Shown here one piece after another: positions 28,140 to 37,621 of a stretch of DNA of 64,000 bases. The notes below the pieces were generated by a model, which worked only from the letters and a program-made list of their open reading frames with translations, was not told the origin of the DNA and searched no databases. A program made the translations under genes and the position numbers. The DNA comes from Shimia sp049116215 (lineage in GTDB: Bacteria; Pseudomonadota; Alphaproteobacteria; Rhodobacterales; Rhodobacteraceae). The stretch spans positions 186,001 to 250,000 of the forward strand of contig NZ_JAGDZB010000001.1 of NCBI RefSeq assembly GCF_049116215.1, read 5' to 3'. Position 1 is the stretch's first letter. Every line of letters starts with the position of its first letter.

Positions 28140-28762
28140 CGCTGGAAGCCATTCAAACCGCCGCCGCAAACGCGGGCCTGCTCACCATGGGCGCGCTGCA
28201 TGAAGACGGCAATACCATCGTGCTCTTAGGCACCGGCCCCGCTTTCTGGGCCGCGTTTAGCGCGTCGCGGGAATACCTAGATGGCTCAAAACACCCTGTA
28301 GACCGTTGGTCCAAACGGGTGGTCGGTGACCTTGCCAAAACCTTCAGCGGCACATGCCAATTCCCCTCCGACGGCCCGCCCTACCCGCCGTTCATCCGTT
28401 GGGCATTGGACAGTGGTCCGTTCTTTCAAAGCCCTGTGGGCATGATGGTGCACCCCGAAGTTGGCCTAATGATCTCACTACGCGGCGCTCTCATCCTGCC
28501 AAGAGAAATCCCTTTACATCAGCAGGATACCCCCTCGCCCTGCCTCACCTGTGACGGCCCTTGCACCTCTGCCTGTCCGGTTGACGCACTCAGTGCAGGA
28601 ACCGGCTACAACGTCACGGCCTGCCACGCCTTCTTGGACACAGAAGATGGCTCCGAATGCATGTCCCGCGGTTGCATTGCCCGCCGCGCCTGTCCACACT
28701 CAGCCAAAGCCGGGCGCACCGACGCTCAGTCCGCATTGCATATGAGGTCCTTTCATCCATGA
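28136..28762 (+). CDS. Ferredoxin-like 4Fe-4S protein
   Basis: 208 residues from ATG 28136. The C-terminal half carries CLTCDGPCTSACPVDAL (CxxCxxxCxxxCP), and a second cysteine cluster CHAF...CMSRGCIARRACP, consistent with one or two Fe-S clusters. The N-terminal 140 residues have no recognised domain but include a WSKRVVGDLAK stretch. It overlaps the stop of the di-iron hydroxylase and the start of the SixA-like gene, so all three are translationally coupled. An electron-transfer role to the hydroxylase is inferred, not shown. Confidence 0.78.
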   Translation: MTLEAIQTAAANAGLLTMGALHEDGNTIVLLGTGPAFWAAFSASREYLDGSKHPVDRWSKRVVGDLAKTFSGTCQFPSDGPPYPPFIRWALDSGPFFQSPVGMMVHPEVGLMISLRGALILPREIPLHQQDTPSPCLTCDGPCTSACPVDALSAGTGYNVTACHAFLDTEDGSECMSRGCIARRACPHSAKAGRTDAQSALHMRSFHP

Positions 28763-29274
28763 GCCGCACCCTGATCCTGATGCGCCACGCCAAATCAAGC
28801 TGGGACGACTTCATGCAACCGGACCACGCCCGCCCCCTCAACGCACGCGGCCGCACCTCCGCCACCGCGATGGGCAAGTGGCTCAGAGACAACGACTACC
28901 TCCCCGACGAACTGCTCAGTTCCACTGCGGAACGCACCCGCGAGACCTATGCCCAACTTGGCATCACTGCTGTGAAAACCCGCTACGAGGATGCTCTGTA
29001 TCACGCCAACGCGGACGTCATGCTGCGTGTTCTACAAACCGCAGAGGCCAATTCCATCCTGTTGCTGGGCCACAATCCTGGAATCGCCTACTTCGCTGAA
29101 ATGCTTGCAAAACAACCGGCCACCCACCCACGCTTCTTCGACTACCCAACCTGCGCCACCACCGTGATCCGCTTTGATGCGGCCAAGTGGGCTGAGGTTC
29201 AATTCTCCCAAGGCACCATTCTAGATTTTGCGATCCCCCGCGAGGTCATCGCCACGCAATCAGACGCCACTTGA
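28759..29274 (+). CDS. SixA-like histidine phosphatase
   Basis: 171 residues starting at ATG 28759, overlapping the preceding stop by four bases. It has the RHxK-type motif LMRHAKSSWDD, DELLSSTAERTRET and a late LLLGHNPGIAYF, the catalytic histidine sites of the SixA/phosphohistidine phosphatase branch of the histidine phosphatase superfamily. SixA proteins remove phosphate from histidine-phosphotransfer proteins. The target is unknown. The frame extends upstream to 28657 but that part overlaps the Fe-S gene. Confidence 0.85.
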   Translation: MSRTLILMRHAKSSWDDFMQPDHARPLNARGRTSATAMGKWLRDNDYLPDELLSSTAERTRETYAQLGITAVKTRYEDALYHANADVMLRVLQTAEANSILLLGHNPGIAYFAEMLAKQPATHPRFFDYPTCATTVIRFDAAKWAEVQFSQGTILDFAIPREVIATQSDAT

Positions 29275-29340
29275 TCCAGCGCATTGTAGCACAGCTCTCT
29301 GCTGCATATCTGTCCAACAACAGCATTCAAGGAACCTCTC

Positions 29341-29790
29341 ATGCACCGCCGCGCCTTCCTTCTGGCGACCGCCAGCCTACCCATAGTCACTCTGCCTGCT
29401 CTGGCGAACACCCCCACCATAAAAGTTGTAAAATCCCCCACTTGTGGCTGCTGTGGCGCCTGGGAAGAGCATCTCCGCGCGGAAGGTTTCACGGTCGAGA
29501 GCCACGCCATCCCGGACGAAGAGCTCTGGGACATCAAAGCCCGCTTGGGCTTGACGGACGAAACCTCCTCCTGCCACACCGGATTAATTGACGGCTATCT
29601 GATAGAAGGCCACGTGCCCGCATCCGACATCCGCCGCCTATTGACCGAGCGCCCCTCGGCACGCGGCATCACGGTTCCCGGCATGCCAATGGGCTCGCCC
29701 GGCATGGAAATGGGCGGCGAGGTAGAGCCTTATGACACCCTGCTGATCCACCCGGACGGTCGCACGGAAGTGTTTGAAAGCCATAGCTAA
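29341..29790 (+). CDS. DUF411 metal-binding periplasmic protein
   Basis: 149 residues. A signal peptide (MHRRAFLLATASLPIVTLPALA) is followed by VVKSPTCGCCGAWEEHL, the CxCC cysteine cluster of DUF411 proteins, then SCHTGLIDGYLIEGHVP and GITVPGMPMGSPGMEMGG, whose methionines resemble copper ligands. DUF411 proteins often occur with copper-handling genes, so copper binding is inferred; no copper gene is adjacent here. A terminator follows directly. Confidence 0.85.
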   Translation: MHRRAFLLATASLPIVTLPALANTPTIKVVKSPTCGCCGAWEEHLRAEGFTVESHAIPDEELWDIKARLGLTDETSSCHTGLIDGYLIEGHVPASDIRRLLTERPSARGITVPGMPMGSPGMEMGGEVEPYDTLLIHPDGRTEVFESHS

Positions 29791-29796
29791 ACGCAA

Positions 29797-29826
29797 AAGG
29801 CCGGGCAGATGCCCGGCCTTCTTTTT
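29797..29826. terminator. Bidirectional terminator between DUF411 and aapP
   Basis: A perfect 10-bp stem AAGGCCGGGC / GCCCGGCCTT with loop AGAT is flanked by CTTTTT on the plus side. It separates the converging DUF411 and aap transcripts. Confidence 0.85.
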
Positions 29827-29841
29827 GATCTGTGTTTGGGA

Positions 29842-30633
29842 TCAGTGACCCAGAATCTGGCTCAGGAACAGCTGGGTCCGTTCGCTCTTCGGGTTGTTGA
29901 AGAACTCTTCCGGCTCATTCTGCTCCACGATCTGGCCCTGGTCCATAAAGATCACACGGTTTGCCACCTGACGGGCAAAGCCCATCTCGTGGGTCACGCA
30001 CAACATGGTCATGCCCTCTTCCGCCAGTTCGATCATGGTGTCGAGCACCTCTTTGATCATCTCTGGGTCAAGCGCCGAGGTTGGCTCGTCAAACAGCATG
30101 ATGCGTGGCTTCATGCAGAGCGAACGGGCAATCGCCACACGCTGTTGCTGACCACCGGAAAGCTGACCAGGATACTTCAGCGCCTGATCCGGGATCTTCA
30201 CCTTCTCAAGGAAGTGCATCGCGATCTCTTCGGCTTCTTTCTTGGGTGTTTTACGCACCCAGATCGGCGCCAGCGTACAGTTCTCAAGGATCGTCAGATG
30301 CGGGAACAGGTTGAAGTGCTGGAAGCACATGCCAACCTCGGAGCGGATCTTATCGATGTTCTTGAGATCGTTGGACAACTCGGTGCCATCCACGATGATG
30401 TCGCCCGACTGGTGCTCTTCCAGACGGTTGATACAGCGGATCAAGGTCGACTTGCCGGACCCCGAAGGCCCCGCAATCACAATCCGCTCACCTTCGTTGA
30501 CGGTCAGGTTGATGTCACGCAGCACGTGGAAAGACCCGTACCATTTGTTCATGTTGGAGATTTGAATAGCGACTTCGCTGCCCACATGCATCTTGGAGCG
30601 GTCGATTTCGCGATCAGACATAAGTTCAGACAT
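29842..30633 (-). CDS. aapP: General L-amino acid ABC transporter, ATP-binding protein
   Basis: 263 residues. Walker A GPSGSGKST, signature LSGGQQQRVAIARSL, Walker B IMLFDEPTSALDPEM and the switch motif CVTHEMGFA define a polar-amino-acid importer ATPase. It powers uptake of many L-amino acids by the AapJQMP system known from Rhizobium and Roseobacters. It follows aapM after 15 bases and ends at a terminator. Confidence 0.93.
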   Translation of the reverse strand: MSELMSDREIDRSKMHVGSEVAIQISNMNKWYGSFHVLRDINLTVNEGERIVIAGPSGSGKSTLIRCINRLEEHQSGDIIVDGTELSNDLKNIDKIRSEVGMCFQHFNLFPHLTILENCTLAPIWVRKTPKKEAEEIAMHFLEKVKIPDQALKYPGQLSGGQQQRVAIARSLCMKPRIMLFDEPTSALDPEMIKEVLDTMIELAEEGMTMLCVTHEMGFARQVANRVIFMDQGQIVEQNEPEEFFNNPKSERTQLFLSQILGH

Positions 30634-30648
30634 ATTGTGAACCCCTTC

Positions 30649-31944
30649 TTAGTGGCCTTTGTGCAGCTTGCGCTCAAGCCACTGGGAATATTGAGAGATG
30701 CCGTAGCAGACGACAAAGAACAGAAGCGCGGCAAACCCGAAGAGCTCCCAATACACGCCGTTCCACTCAGTGGAGGCGAGGATCGGGCCACGGACCATAC
30801 CCACCAGATCAAACATCGAGATCACCGACACCAGCGTGGTGTCTTTGAAAAGGCCCACGGCCACATTCACGATACCTGGAATCGAAATCTTCAACGCTTG
30901 TGGCAGAATGATCAGACGCATCGCTTGTGGATAGTCCAAGCCAAGGCTGTCAGCGGCTTCATATTGACCTTTGGGCAACGCGGCCAGGCCCCCACGGATC
31001 ACCTCAGCAATATAGGCTGCGGAGAACATGGTGATCATGATCACCACACGCAGGAACAGGTCAACTGTGCTTTCCGGCGGGAAGAAATACGCCAGCATCA
31101 CCGACGCCACAAACAGCAGCGTGATCAGCGGCACGCCGCGGATAAATTCGATGAAGACCACGCAGATGCCCTTGATCAGCGGCATGTCAGACTGACGGCC
31201 CAACGCAAGCGCAATGCCCAGTGGAATAGACAACGACACACAGGTCACACCCAGCATCAGGTTCAGCATGAAGCCACCCAGATCACGGGAAGGCACGGCA
31301 GTTAGCAACGCATTGTCAGACGCGCCCTCAGGGATCAGGAAACCGCCCAGAGCCCAGACGATCAACGCACTCACAATGGCTCCGAAGAAACCCAGAGCAA
31401 AGCTGCTGCGACCAAACACCTGAAAGAACACAGCGGCCACAACGAAGCCCACCAGGGCAACCAGCGGTGCGAGAACGGTGCCACCCCAGATCAGCCAGAA
31501 TGCGATGAACGGATACAAAGCCGTAATCACCAACATCTTGCGCGGCAGATCAAAGAACAGAACCGGTGCAATTGCCACCAGCATCAGCACAAAGGCCAGG
31601 TTCGGGCGCCAGTACGCCTCTTGTGGATACTTGAACCCATAAATCAGCTGATGCCAACGCTCGGTCAGAACCGAGAAACACGCACCTGTTTTACCCTGCA
31701 GAATCTCGCGACATTCGGCCAAAGAGTTGGTCGTCCAGATACCGTTGAAGATCCAAGGCAAAATCGAGGCCAGCACCTGAAAAATCAAGTACAGCGCCAC
31801 AACAGTCAGAACACCGTTGGTCACGCTGGAGAACAGGTTTTCGCGCAGCCATTTGACCACACCCGTTTCGCGCGCGGGCGGCGGGCTTTGTGGGATCACT
31901 TCTGTGGCAACAAAAGCGACAGAGTTATTTTGAGAGTCAGACAT
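30649..31944 (-). CDS. aapM: General L-amino acid ABC transporter, permease
   Basis: 431 residues with eight or so membrane segments. The permease loop YEAADSLGLDYPQAMRLIILPQALKISIPGIVNV is typical of the HisM/GlnP family. AapM proteins are larger than typical permeases because of an N-terminal extension, as seen here. It pairs with AapQ and lies three bases downstream of it. Confidence 0.92.
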   Translation of the reverse strand: MSDSQNNSVAFVATEVIPQSPPPARETGVVKWLRENLFSSVTNGVLTVVALYLIFQVLASILPWIFNGIWTTNSLAECREILQGKTGACFSVLTERWHQLIYGFKYPQEAYWRPNLAFVLMLVAIAPVLFFDLPRKMLVITALYPFIAFWLIWGGTVLAPLVALVGFVVAAVFFQVFGRSSFALGFFGAIVSALIVWALGGFLIPEGASDNALLTAVPSRDLGGFMLNLMLGVTCVSLSIPLGIALALGRQSDMPLIKGICVVFIEFIRGVPLITLLFVASVMLAYFFPPESTVDLFLRVVIMITMFSAAYIAEVIRGGLAALPKGQYEAADSLGLDYPQAMRLIILPQALKISIPGIVNVAVGLFKDTTLVSVISMFDLVGMVRGPILASTEWNGVYWELFGFAALLFFVVCYGISQYSQWLERKLHKGH

Positions 31945-31947
31945 ACC

Positions 31948-33180
31948 TCAGCGCCCCTTAAGTTTTACAGAAGAGTTGTAGATGTTCATCACCATCGAAA
32001 TCAGCAGCGATGCCGAGAGATAGAACAGCATCATCAAAAGCACACATTCAATCGCGCGGCCGGTTTGGTTCAGCGTGATGCCCCCCAAAGTTGCGGTGAT
32101 ATCCGCGTAGCCGACCAGAATGGCCAAAGAGGTGTTCTTGGTGATGTTCAGATAGTTTGAGATCAATGGTGGAATGATCACGCGCAGCGCCTGTGGCAAG
32201 ATCACGAGATTCATCACGCGGTTCGCACGCAGACCCAACGCTGCAGCGGCCTCGGTCTGTCCCTTGGACACAGCCTGAATACCCGCTCGAACGTTTTCTG
32301 CGATGAAGGCACCGGTGTAGATCGACAACGCGAACCACAGCGCGATCAGCGGACCACCAATCTTGATGCCACCTTTGAAATTGAAGCCTTTCAGCGCCGG
32401 CACTTCCCAGGTCAGCCCCATGATGAACATCAGCGCGATGAACGGTACCAGCCAGATCGCAAGATTGATCCAAAGTGTCTTTGGACGCACACCGGTGTTC
32501 GCCTGAATGTTCGCAGCGCGTTGGTTCACAGTCCGGGTTGCGTACCAGGAACCACAAGCCACTAACAGCACCAGCACCCAGTTCAACGTGGCATTGCTAA
32601 ACAGGCCATTCTCAAAGAACGGCATCGGGACATAGATTCCGCGGTTGGTGAAGGCAAAAAGATCCAGCACCATGCTGGAGGTCGCGTTATCGCCACGGAA
32701 CTCCCGAGGTCCCGGCATCACGGCTGTCATGATCGTGTAGATGATCAGGATCCAGATCAGCACAGGAATGTTGCGGAAAATTTCCACATAAAACGCCATC
32801 ACCTTGGACACGAGCCAGTTGTTGGAGAGGCGCAATACGCCGGCGACGACGCCGAAAATTGTTGCGGTGATACAAGCCAGGACCGCCACCAGAAGCGTGT
32901 TCAAAATCCCAACAAGCGCAGCCCGCGCGTGAGATGATTGGCTGTCATATTCGATCAGTCGTTGGTTGATGTCATATCCGGCAGGGTCGGACATAAAGTT
33001 CAACGAAATATTTAGGCCGGCGGCCCGAAGGTTCTGGATAAGGTTGTTGCCCAGATACCAAATCGCCAGCGCCAGAGCGACGGCTGCAATTGCTTGGAAC
33101 GTCAACGAGCGATAGCGCGTGTCGTTGATCAGCATAGACAGCCGGAACGACTCCTTGGGAGGGTCGGTCAGAGTGGTCAT
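31948..33180 (-). CDS. aapQ: General L-amino acid ABC transporter, permease
   Basis: 410 residues, multi-pass. Permease loop EAAAALGLRANRVMNLVILPQALRVIIPPLISNYLN lies near residue 335. An insert between the first and second membrane segments contains VMPGPREFRGDN. It forms the membrane channel with AapM. About 120 bases with a hairpin separate it from aapJ. Confidence 0.92.
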   Translation of the reverse strand: MTTLTDPPKESFRLSMLINDTRYRSLTFQAIAAVALALAIWYLGNNLIQNLRAAGLNISLNFMSDPAGYDINQRLIEYDSQSSHARAALVGILNTLLVAVLACITATIFGVVAGVLRLSNNWLVSKVMAFYVEIFRNIPVLIWILIIYTIMTAVMPGPREFRGDNATSSMVLDLFAFTNRGIYVPMPFFENGLFSNATLNWVLVLLVACGSWYATRTVNQRAANIQANTGVRPKTLWINLAIWLVPFIALMFIMGLTWEVPALKGFNFKGGIKIGGPLIALWFALSIYTGAFIAENVRAGIQAVSKGQTEAAAALGLRANRVMNLVILPQALRVIIPPLISNYLNITKNTSLAILVGYADITATLGGITLNQTGRAIECVLLMMLFYLSASLLISMVMNIYNSSVKLKGR

Positions 33181-33263
33181 ATAGGATCTTCCCCGTTCGT
33201 CGGCCGGTTAAACAATGGCGTCGTTGCGCCGTGGCCGATTATTGTTGTGGGTCGTAAAAGCGA

Positions 33264-33291
33264 AAAGGGCGCGGAGTGTTCCGCGCCCTTT
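33264..33291 (-). terminator. Hairpin between aapJ and aapQ (attenuator)
   Basis: A perfect 12-bp stem, AAAGGGCGCGGA / TCCGCGCCCTTT, with a four-base loop follows aapJ on the minus strand. It ends in CCCTTTTCG, so it can act as a partial terminator that leaves excess binding-protein mRNA over permease mRNA. Confidence 0.65.
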
Positions 33292-33302
33292 CCGTGATGT
33301 GT

Positions 33303-34319
33303 TTAGCGGAAAGGTGGGGAGTAGATCAGGCCACCATCGGTCCACTGAGCGTTCAGGCCACGGGCCAGACCGATCGGAGTGGATTCACCGATGTTACCTT
33401 CAAACAGCTCACCGTAGTTGCCGCCGGCCATTACAGCGTTCTTACCCCAGTCAGCGCTCAGGCCGAGCATCTCGCCCAGGTTGCCTTCTGTGCCGAGCAG
33501 ACGGTTGATCTCTGGGTTGTTTGTGCCTGCAGCCATCTCACCGATGTTTGCGGAAGTCACACCCAGCTCTTCTGCTGTGATCAGAGCGTTCAGGGACCAG
33601 CGAACCACGTCACCCCAAGCGTCATCACCGTGACGAACCAGTGGGCCGAGTGGCTCTTTGGAGATGATTTCTGGCAGCAGAACGTGCGCAGATGGATCTT
33701 CAAAGGTTGCACGTGTCGCGGCCAGACCAGATGCGTCTGTTGTATACACGTCGCAGGCACCGGCAAGGTACTGCTGCTGTGCTTCAGCATTGGTTTCGAT
33801 TGGCACCGGCTCATAGCTGATGTTGTTGGAACGGAAGAAGTCCGCCAGGTTCAGCTCGGTGGTTGTACCGGTCTGAATACAAACGGTTGCGCCGTCCAGT
33901 TCTTTCGCGGAGGACACACCCAGTTCTTTTGGAACCATGAAGCCCTGACCATCATAGTAGTTCACGCCAACAAAGGTGAACTTCAGGTCTACGTCACGGG
34001 AGAATGTCCATGTGGTGTTACGTGCCAGCATGTCGATCTCGCCGGAAGCCAGCGCAGTGAAGCGGGTCTTACCGGTGGTCGGAACAAACTCAACCGCTTT
34101 CGGGTCGCCCAGTACGGCGGCTGCAACTGCACGGCAAACGCCAACGTCGAAACCCATCCATTCGCCGTTTGCGTCTGGTGCGGCAAAGCCAACCAGACCA
34201 GTGGTCACACCACAGTTCAGCTTGCCGCGCGCTTTAACATCGTCAAGCGTGCCAGCAGCAGCTGCGCCGGCCGCGAGACCAGCAACTGTCAGTGCACCGA
34301 AAACTACGGATTTTTTCAT
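33303..34319 (-). CDS. aapJ: General L-amino acid ABC transporter, substrate-binding protein
   Basis: 338 residues. The signal peptide MKKSVVFGALTVAGLAAGAAAA is followed by the SBP_bac_3 domain: GKLNCGVTTGLVGFAAPDANGEWMGFDVGVCRAVAAAVLGD. DVYTTDASGLAA and a conserved Cys pair fit AapJ/BztA proteins. It binds L-amino acids in the periplasm and feeds AapQMP. It is the first gene of aapJQMP; the 200 bases upstream should hold the promoter. Confidence 0.93.
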   Translation of the reverse strand: MKKSVVFGALTVAGLAAGAAAAGTLDDVKARGKLNCGVTTGLVGFAAPDANGEWMGFDVGVCRAVAAAVLGDPKAVEFVPTTGKTRFTALASGEIDMLARNTTWTFSRDVDLKFTFVGVNYYDGQGFMVPKELGVSSAKELDGATVCIQTGTTTELNLADFFRSNNISYEPVPIETNAEAQQQYLAGACDVYTTDASGLAATRATFEDPSAHVLLPEIISKEPLGPLVRHGDDAWGDVVRWSLNALITAEELGVTSANIGEMAAGTNNPEINRLLGTEGNLGEMLGLSADWGKNAVMAGGNYGELFEGNIGESTPIGLARGLNAQWTDGGLIYSPPFR

Positions 34320-34519
34320 TTTTACCTCTTCCTGTTGTCCACCCTATCCCGGGTGGTTTTTGGCCATGTTAGACCGAAAGTAGATGTTCAGAGATTACAC
34401 CCCCCTCACATCGAGGTTCAGTTTGGTCGCATTCATCGCCAAACGTCAAGAGGTCCATCACGCAATACTATCAATGCTTGCGTTAACAGCCTCTCCCCCT
34501 TGTTTTACATGCAAAGCGC

Positions 34520-35230
34520 TCAGCTCTTACTCAGATTAAAGAAGCTGTAAGCATGGAAAAAGGCTTGCTTTTTCTTCTCCGCCTCTTCCGCTGCTTCGTC
34601 GTCGCGCCCCCATTGATCTTCCTGCCATTGCTCGTCGATTCGGGACAGGTTCCACAGGGTTTCAATCGGGTGCAAATCGCGGGTCGCGGCGAATCCGATG
34701 ATCAGGGAACCGGAGATGCCAACCAGATCATGAAAGGCAGCCAACTCGAAGTTGTCAAAGTCATGTGTCTTCGCGCTTAACTTGCTCAACGCATCTGCGT
34801 CCTGAGCCTCAAACATCACCCCGGCCACCGGTTTTAGCCGGGCATCAAATGTCTCCGCAGCCCAGTCCAAAAGCGGATCCCACGCCTCAGCCTGACGGGC
34901 AATCAATTCTTCGGGAGTGGTGGCCCGATAGCAGAGCAAATCACTGCCGCCATACTCTGCCAACATGTCGGCCACCTCCGCGTGTTGCACCGCAACTTTG
35001 TCAATCGCCGCATTCACGGAGCGTGTGACCGGCATGCCGGTTGGGTCAATCTCCCCCTCTTGGGCATCCCACTCGGCCACCACGGCTTTTGCCATGGCTT
35101 TCGTTGGCACCACCAAAGATGCCTTCGCTGGTGTTTTGACACCACGTCCATCCAACAGCACTTTGAACCCACCGTCCGAGGCTTCATAGGCTGTCTCTTT
35201 CCAAAACCGTTTTTTGGCCCATCCGCTCAT
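34520..35230 (-). CDS. ATP12-family chaperone
   Basis: 236 residues. The ATP12 core is present: FKVLLDGRGVKTPAKASLVVPTKAMAKAVVAEWDAQEGEIDPTGMPVTRSVNAAID, then GGSDLLCYRATTPEEL. ATP12 assists assembly of the F1 alpha subunit in mitochondria; alphaproteobacterial homologues are assumed to do the same for ATP synthase. Its ATG overlaps the stop of the HAD gene (ATGA). Confidence 0.9.
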   Translation of the reverse strand: MSGWAKKRFWKETAYEASDGGFKVLLDGRGVKTPAKASLVVPTKAMAKAVVAEWDAQEGEIDPTGMPVTRSVNAAIDKVAVQHAEVADMLAEYGGSDLLCYRATTPEELIARQAEAWDPLLDWAAETFDARLKPVAGVMFEAQDADALSKLSAKTHDFDNFELAAFHDLVGISGSLIIGFAATRDLHPIETLWNLSRIDEQWQEDQWGRDDEAAEEAEKKKQAFFHAYSFFNLSKS

Positions 35231-35904
35231 GATGAAATCTCCAAAACCTGTGCCAAAGCGCCTTCCAGCGCTGCAAAATTCTCAACAACATGGCGCGCCG
35301 CACTGAGGGCAGAGGTCTCGTGATAACCCCAACCAACCCCAATGCCGGCCACGCCAGCCGCCGCTGCCATGTCCATGTCGTAACTTGTATCGCCAATCAT
35401 CACCGCATCCCGCGCTTCAACGCCGGTTTCGGCCAACGCTGTGGCGATCATTGACGGATGTGGCTTAGACGGGTGATCATCCGCCACCTGCGTGGTCACA
35501 AACAGACCTTCCAGCCCATGACCCTCGATCAGCTTATCCAGCCCGCGCCGAGATTTCCCTGTTGCGACGCCCAACAGCACGTCATCGTAGGCGTGCAATC
35601 GCTGCAACACATCCCGTGCACCAGCAAAAAACGGTGAAGACTGTGCCACACCCGTCTCAGCGCGCCGCAACATGTAGCCGTGTTTATAGCCCTCAACCAA
35701 GCGCTCCCGCAGCTTCGCATCCGCCTCTGGTAGCAGCTTGAACATCGCCACATCCAGCGACAGCCCAACAATTGACAAGGTGTCCGCACGGCTAGGCGCC
35801 GCAAGTCCTTCCCCTTCAAAGGCAAGGTTCATCGCCTCAATGATCAGCCCCTGACTGTCCACCAACGTGCCATCCACGTCAAAAATCACCAGTTTGAGCT
35901 GCAT
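35227..35904 (-). CDS. HAD-family hydrolase, phosphoglycolate phosphatase-like
   Basis: 225 residues. HAD motif I IFDVDGTLVDSQ with the nucleophile and acid aspartates, motif II VATGKSRRG, motif III Lys in PSKPHPS and motif IV GDTSYDMDMAAAAG, with an alpha-helical cap of type C1 between. Members dephosphorylate phosphoglycolate or similar sugars. Coupled to the ATP12-family chaperone gene downstream, an arrangement common in Rhodobacteraceae. Confidence 0.9.
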   Translation of the reverse strand: MQLKLVIFDVDGTLVDSQGLIIEAMNLAFEGEGLAAPSRADTLSIVGLSLDVAMFKLLPEADAKLRERLVEGYKHGYMLRRAETGVAQSSPFFAGARDVLQRLHAYDDVLLGVATGKSRRGLDKLIEGHGLEGLFVTTQVADDHPSKPHPSMIATALAETGVEARDAVMIGDTSYDMDMAAAAGVAGIGVGWGYHETSALSAARHVVENFAALEGALAQVLEISS

Positions 35905-35956
35905 AAGCCCCCCACACGTTCGTTGGCGTTTGCTTCACCACGGACGCGCTCAGAGG

Positions 35957-36460
35957 TCAAGCATCGTCGGCGTAGGCGCCTGAGGAATAGGTCAGCTCAT
36001 AAGAATGACTGTAGAGTTCCACTAGATTTCCAAACGGATCTTCGCAATAGACCATGCGATAAGGTTTCTGATCCGGATAGTAGTAGCGCACCTGCTGCAT
36101 TCGCTGTTTCCCGCCCAGCGCTTCAATGCGCTTCACACGTTCCTCAAGATCGCTGTCTTGCAGGCAAAAGTGGAAAATCCCAGGTTTCCAATAGTCAAAC
36201 GGCGGCTTGCTATCGTCGGTCTTGGGGAACTCAAACAGCTCAATCCCAACCCCGTCACCGGTAGACAAATGCGCAATCCGAAACCGTCCCCACCCGGGGC
36301 CAAAGACATCGTCACACATCTCACCAATCGCGCTGCTGTCCTGCAGCACTTCACTTGGTGGCATCAACAGGTAGAGATCGAACGCTTTGGTATAGAATTC
36401 GATCGCCCGATCCAGATCAGGCACGGTGATGCCAATATGGGAAAACGACACAGCGGGCAT
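35957..36460 (-). CDS. VOC-family (glyoxalase-like) protein
   Basis: 167 residues. A single vicinal-oxygen-chelate repeat pair: SHIGITVPDLDRAIEFYTKAF with a metal-ligand His at the start, GVGIELFEF, IFHFCLQDSDLEERVKRIEALGG and YCEDPFGNLVELYSHSYE. The pattern of metal-binding residues fits glyoxalase I or extradiol-like enzymes; the actual substrate is unknown. It appears monocistronic, between the HAD and pseudouridine synthase genes. Confidence 0.85.
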   Translation of the reverse strand: MPAVSFSHIGITVPDLDRAIEFYTKAFDLYLLMPPSEVLQDSSAIGEMCDDVFGPGWGRFRIAHLSTGDGVGIELFEFPKTDDSKPPFDYWKPGIFHFCLQDSDLEERVKRIEALGGKQRMQQVRYYYPDQKPYRMVYCEDPFGNLVELYSHSYELTYSSGAYADDA

Positions 36461-36565
36461 GGGAATCTCCTTTCAAAATGACGTGCAAAAGTAAAAAAGT
36501 CGCGGAATGCCTCAGCATGCCACGACTTCACTTACGCGCCAAATCTAATGTGAGATTACAAAACT

Positions 36566-37621
36566 CTAGCGCAAGCTTTCAAATGGATCGTCTGCTGCCA
36601 GATCTTCGGACCAACCAAAACTCTCCCATGTATGGGCCATATGCTCAGGCAGCTCCGCTGTCACGGTGATCGGTTTGCCTTTGGTTGGGTGCATAAAGGT
36701 CATCGACCGTGCATGCAGATGCAGCTTGTTGGAAATCATCCCACCCAGCTTTGCGCCCCAGCCATCACCAAGGTTTTCCTGACCGGAGCCACCGTATTTA
36801 CCGTCGCCGATGATCGGATGCCCAATCTCCGCCATATGCGCGCGCAGCTGGTGCGTCCGGCCGGTGATTGGCTCCATCGCCACCCAGGAGGCCCGTCCGG
36901 CCACCCGGTACAGCGTCGCATATTGCGTAATCGCGCGCTTGGCACCCGGCGTGCTGTCGACTTCCCGAGGATGCACCGCAATCATTTTCTCGCCTTCGCC
37001 CCGCGCCCCGTGACCGCCAGCTTTTACCAGACCATACTTGATCTCGCCGAGATACGGCGTAGGCACACCGGCCACCACAGCCCAATAAATCTTGCGCGTC
37101 TGTTTGTGCCGCATCGCCTCGGTCAGCGCTTTGGCCGCCGCACGTGTCCGCGCCAGCAACAAAACCCCAGAGGTGTCTTTGTCCAACCGATGCACCAGAC
37201 GTGGCTTCTCTTCCATGTCAAACTGCAACGCCACCGACAGCCCGTCGACATGCCGGGTCTGCTTGCTGCCCCCCTGCGTGGGCAAGCCCGCCGGTTTGTT
37301 GATCGCAATGATCTCTTCATCTTTGTAGATCACGCTGTCCAGCATCAACTTGGCATCGGCCTTGCTGACCTTGGCTGCGGCGCGAGACTGTTCGCGCTGT
37401 GCGACTTCATGTGGCTCCGGCAAAGGCGGCACGCGAATGCTCTGCCCCTCTTCCACACGGGTGTTGGCTTTCACACGGCCACCCTCAACGCGGATCTCAC
37501 CTTTACGACACATCTTCTCGATCTGTCCCTGCGCCACATGGGGAAACTTGCGCTTAAACCAACGATCCAGCCGCTGATCACCTTCACCGTCCGCAACAGT
37601 CACTGTCTGTACCCGGCTCAT
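36566..37621 (-). CDS. RluC/RluD-family 23S rRNA pseudouridine synthase
   Basis: 351 residues. An N-terminal S4 domain (DRWFKRKFPHVAQGQIEKMCRKGEIRVEG) is followed by the RluA-type catalytic domain with PRLVHRLDKDTSGVLLLARTRAAA, where the aspartate of HRLDKDTSG is the nucleophile, and PITGRTHQLRAHMAEIGHPI. It converts specific uridines in rRNA to pseudouridine. Its start overlaps the crcB stop (ATGA), as in many Rhodobacteraceae genomes. Confidence 0.92.
   Translation of the reverse strand: MSRVQTVTVADGEGDQRLDRWFKRKFPHVAQGQIEKMCRKGEIRVEGGRVKANTRVEEGQSIRVPPLPEPHEVAQREQSRAAAKVSKADAKLMLDSVIYKDEEIIAINKPAGLPTQGGSKQTRHVDGLSVALQFDMEEKPRLVHRLDKDTSGVLLLARTRAAAKALTEAMRHKQTRKIYWAVVAGVPTPYLGEIKYGLVKAGGHGARGEGEKMIAVHPREVDSTPGAKRAITQYATLYRVAGRASWVAMEPITGRTHQLRAHMAEIGHPIIGDGKYGGSGQENLGDGWGAKLGGMISNKLHLHARSMTFMHPTKGKPITVTAELPEHMAHTWESFGWSEDLAADDPFESLR

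Noticed and set aside
29809..31305. Plus-strand frame of 498 codons across aapP and aapM
   Set aside because: Antisense of two clear ABC transporter genes; His- and Arg-rich composition typical of shadow frames.
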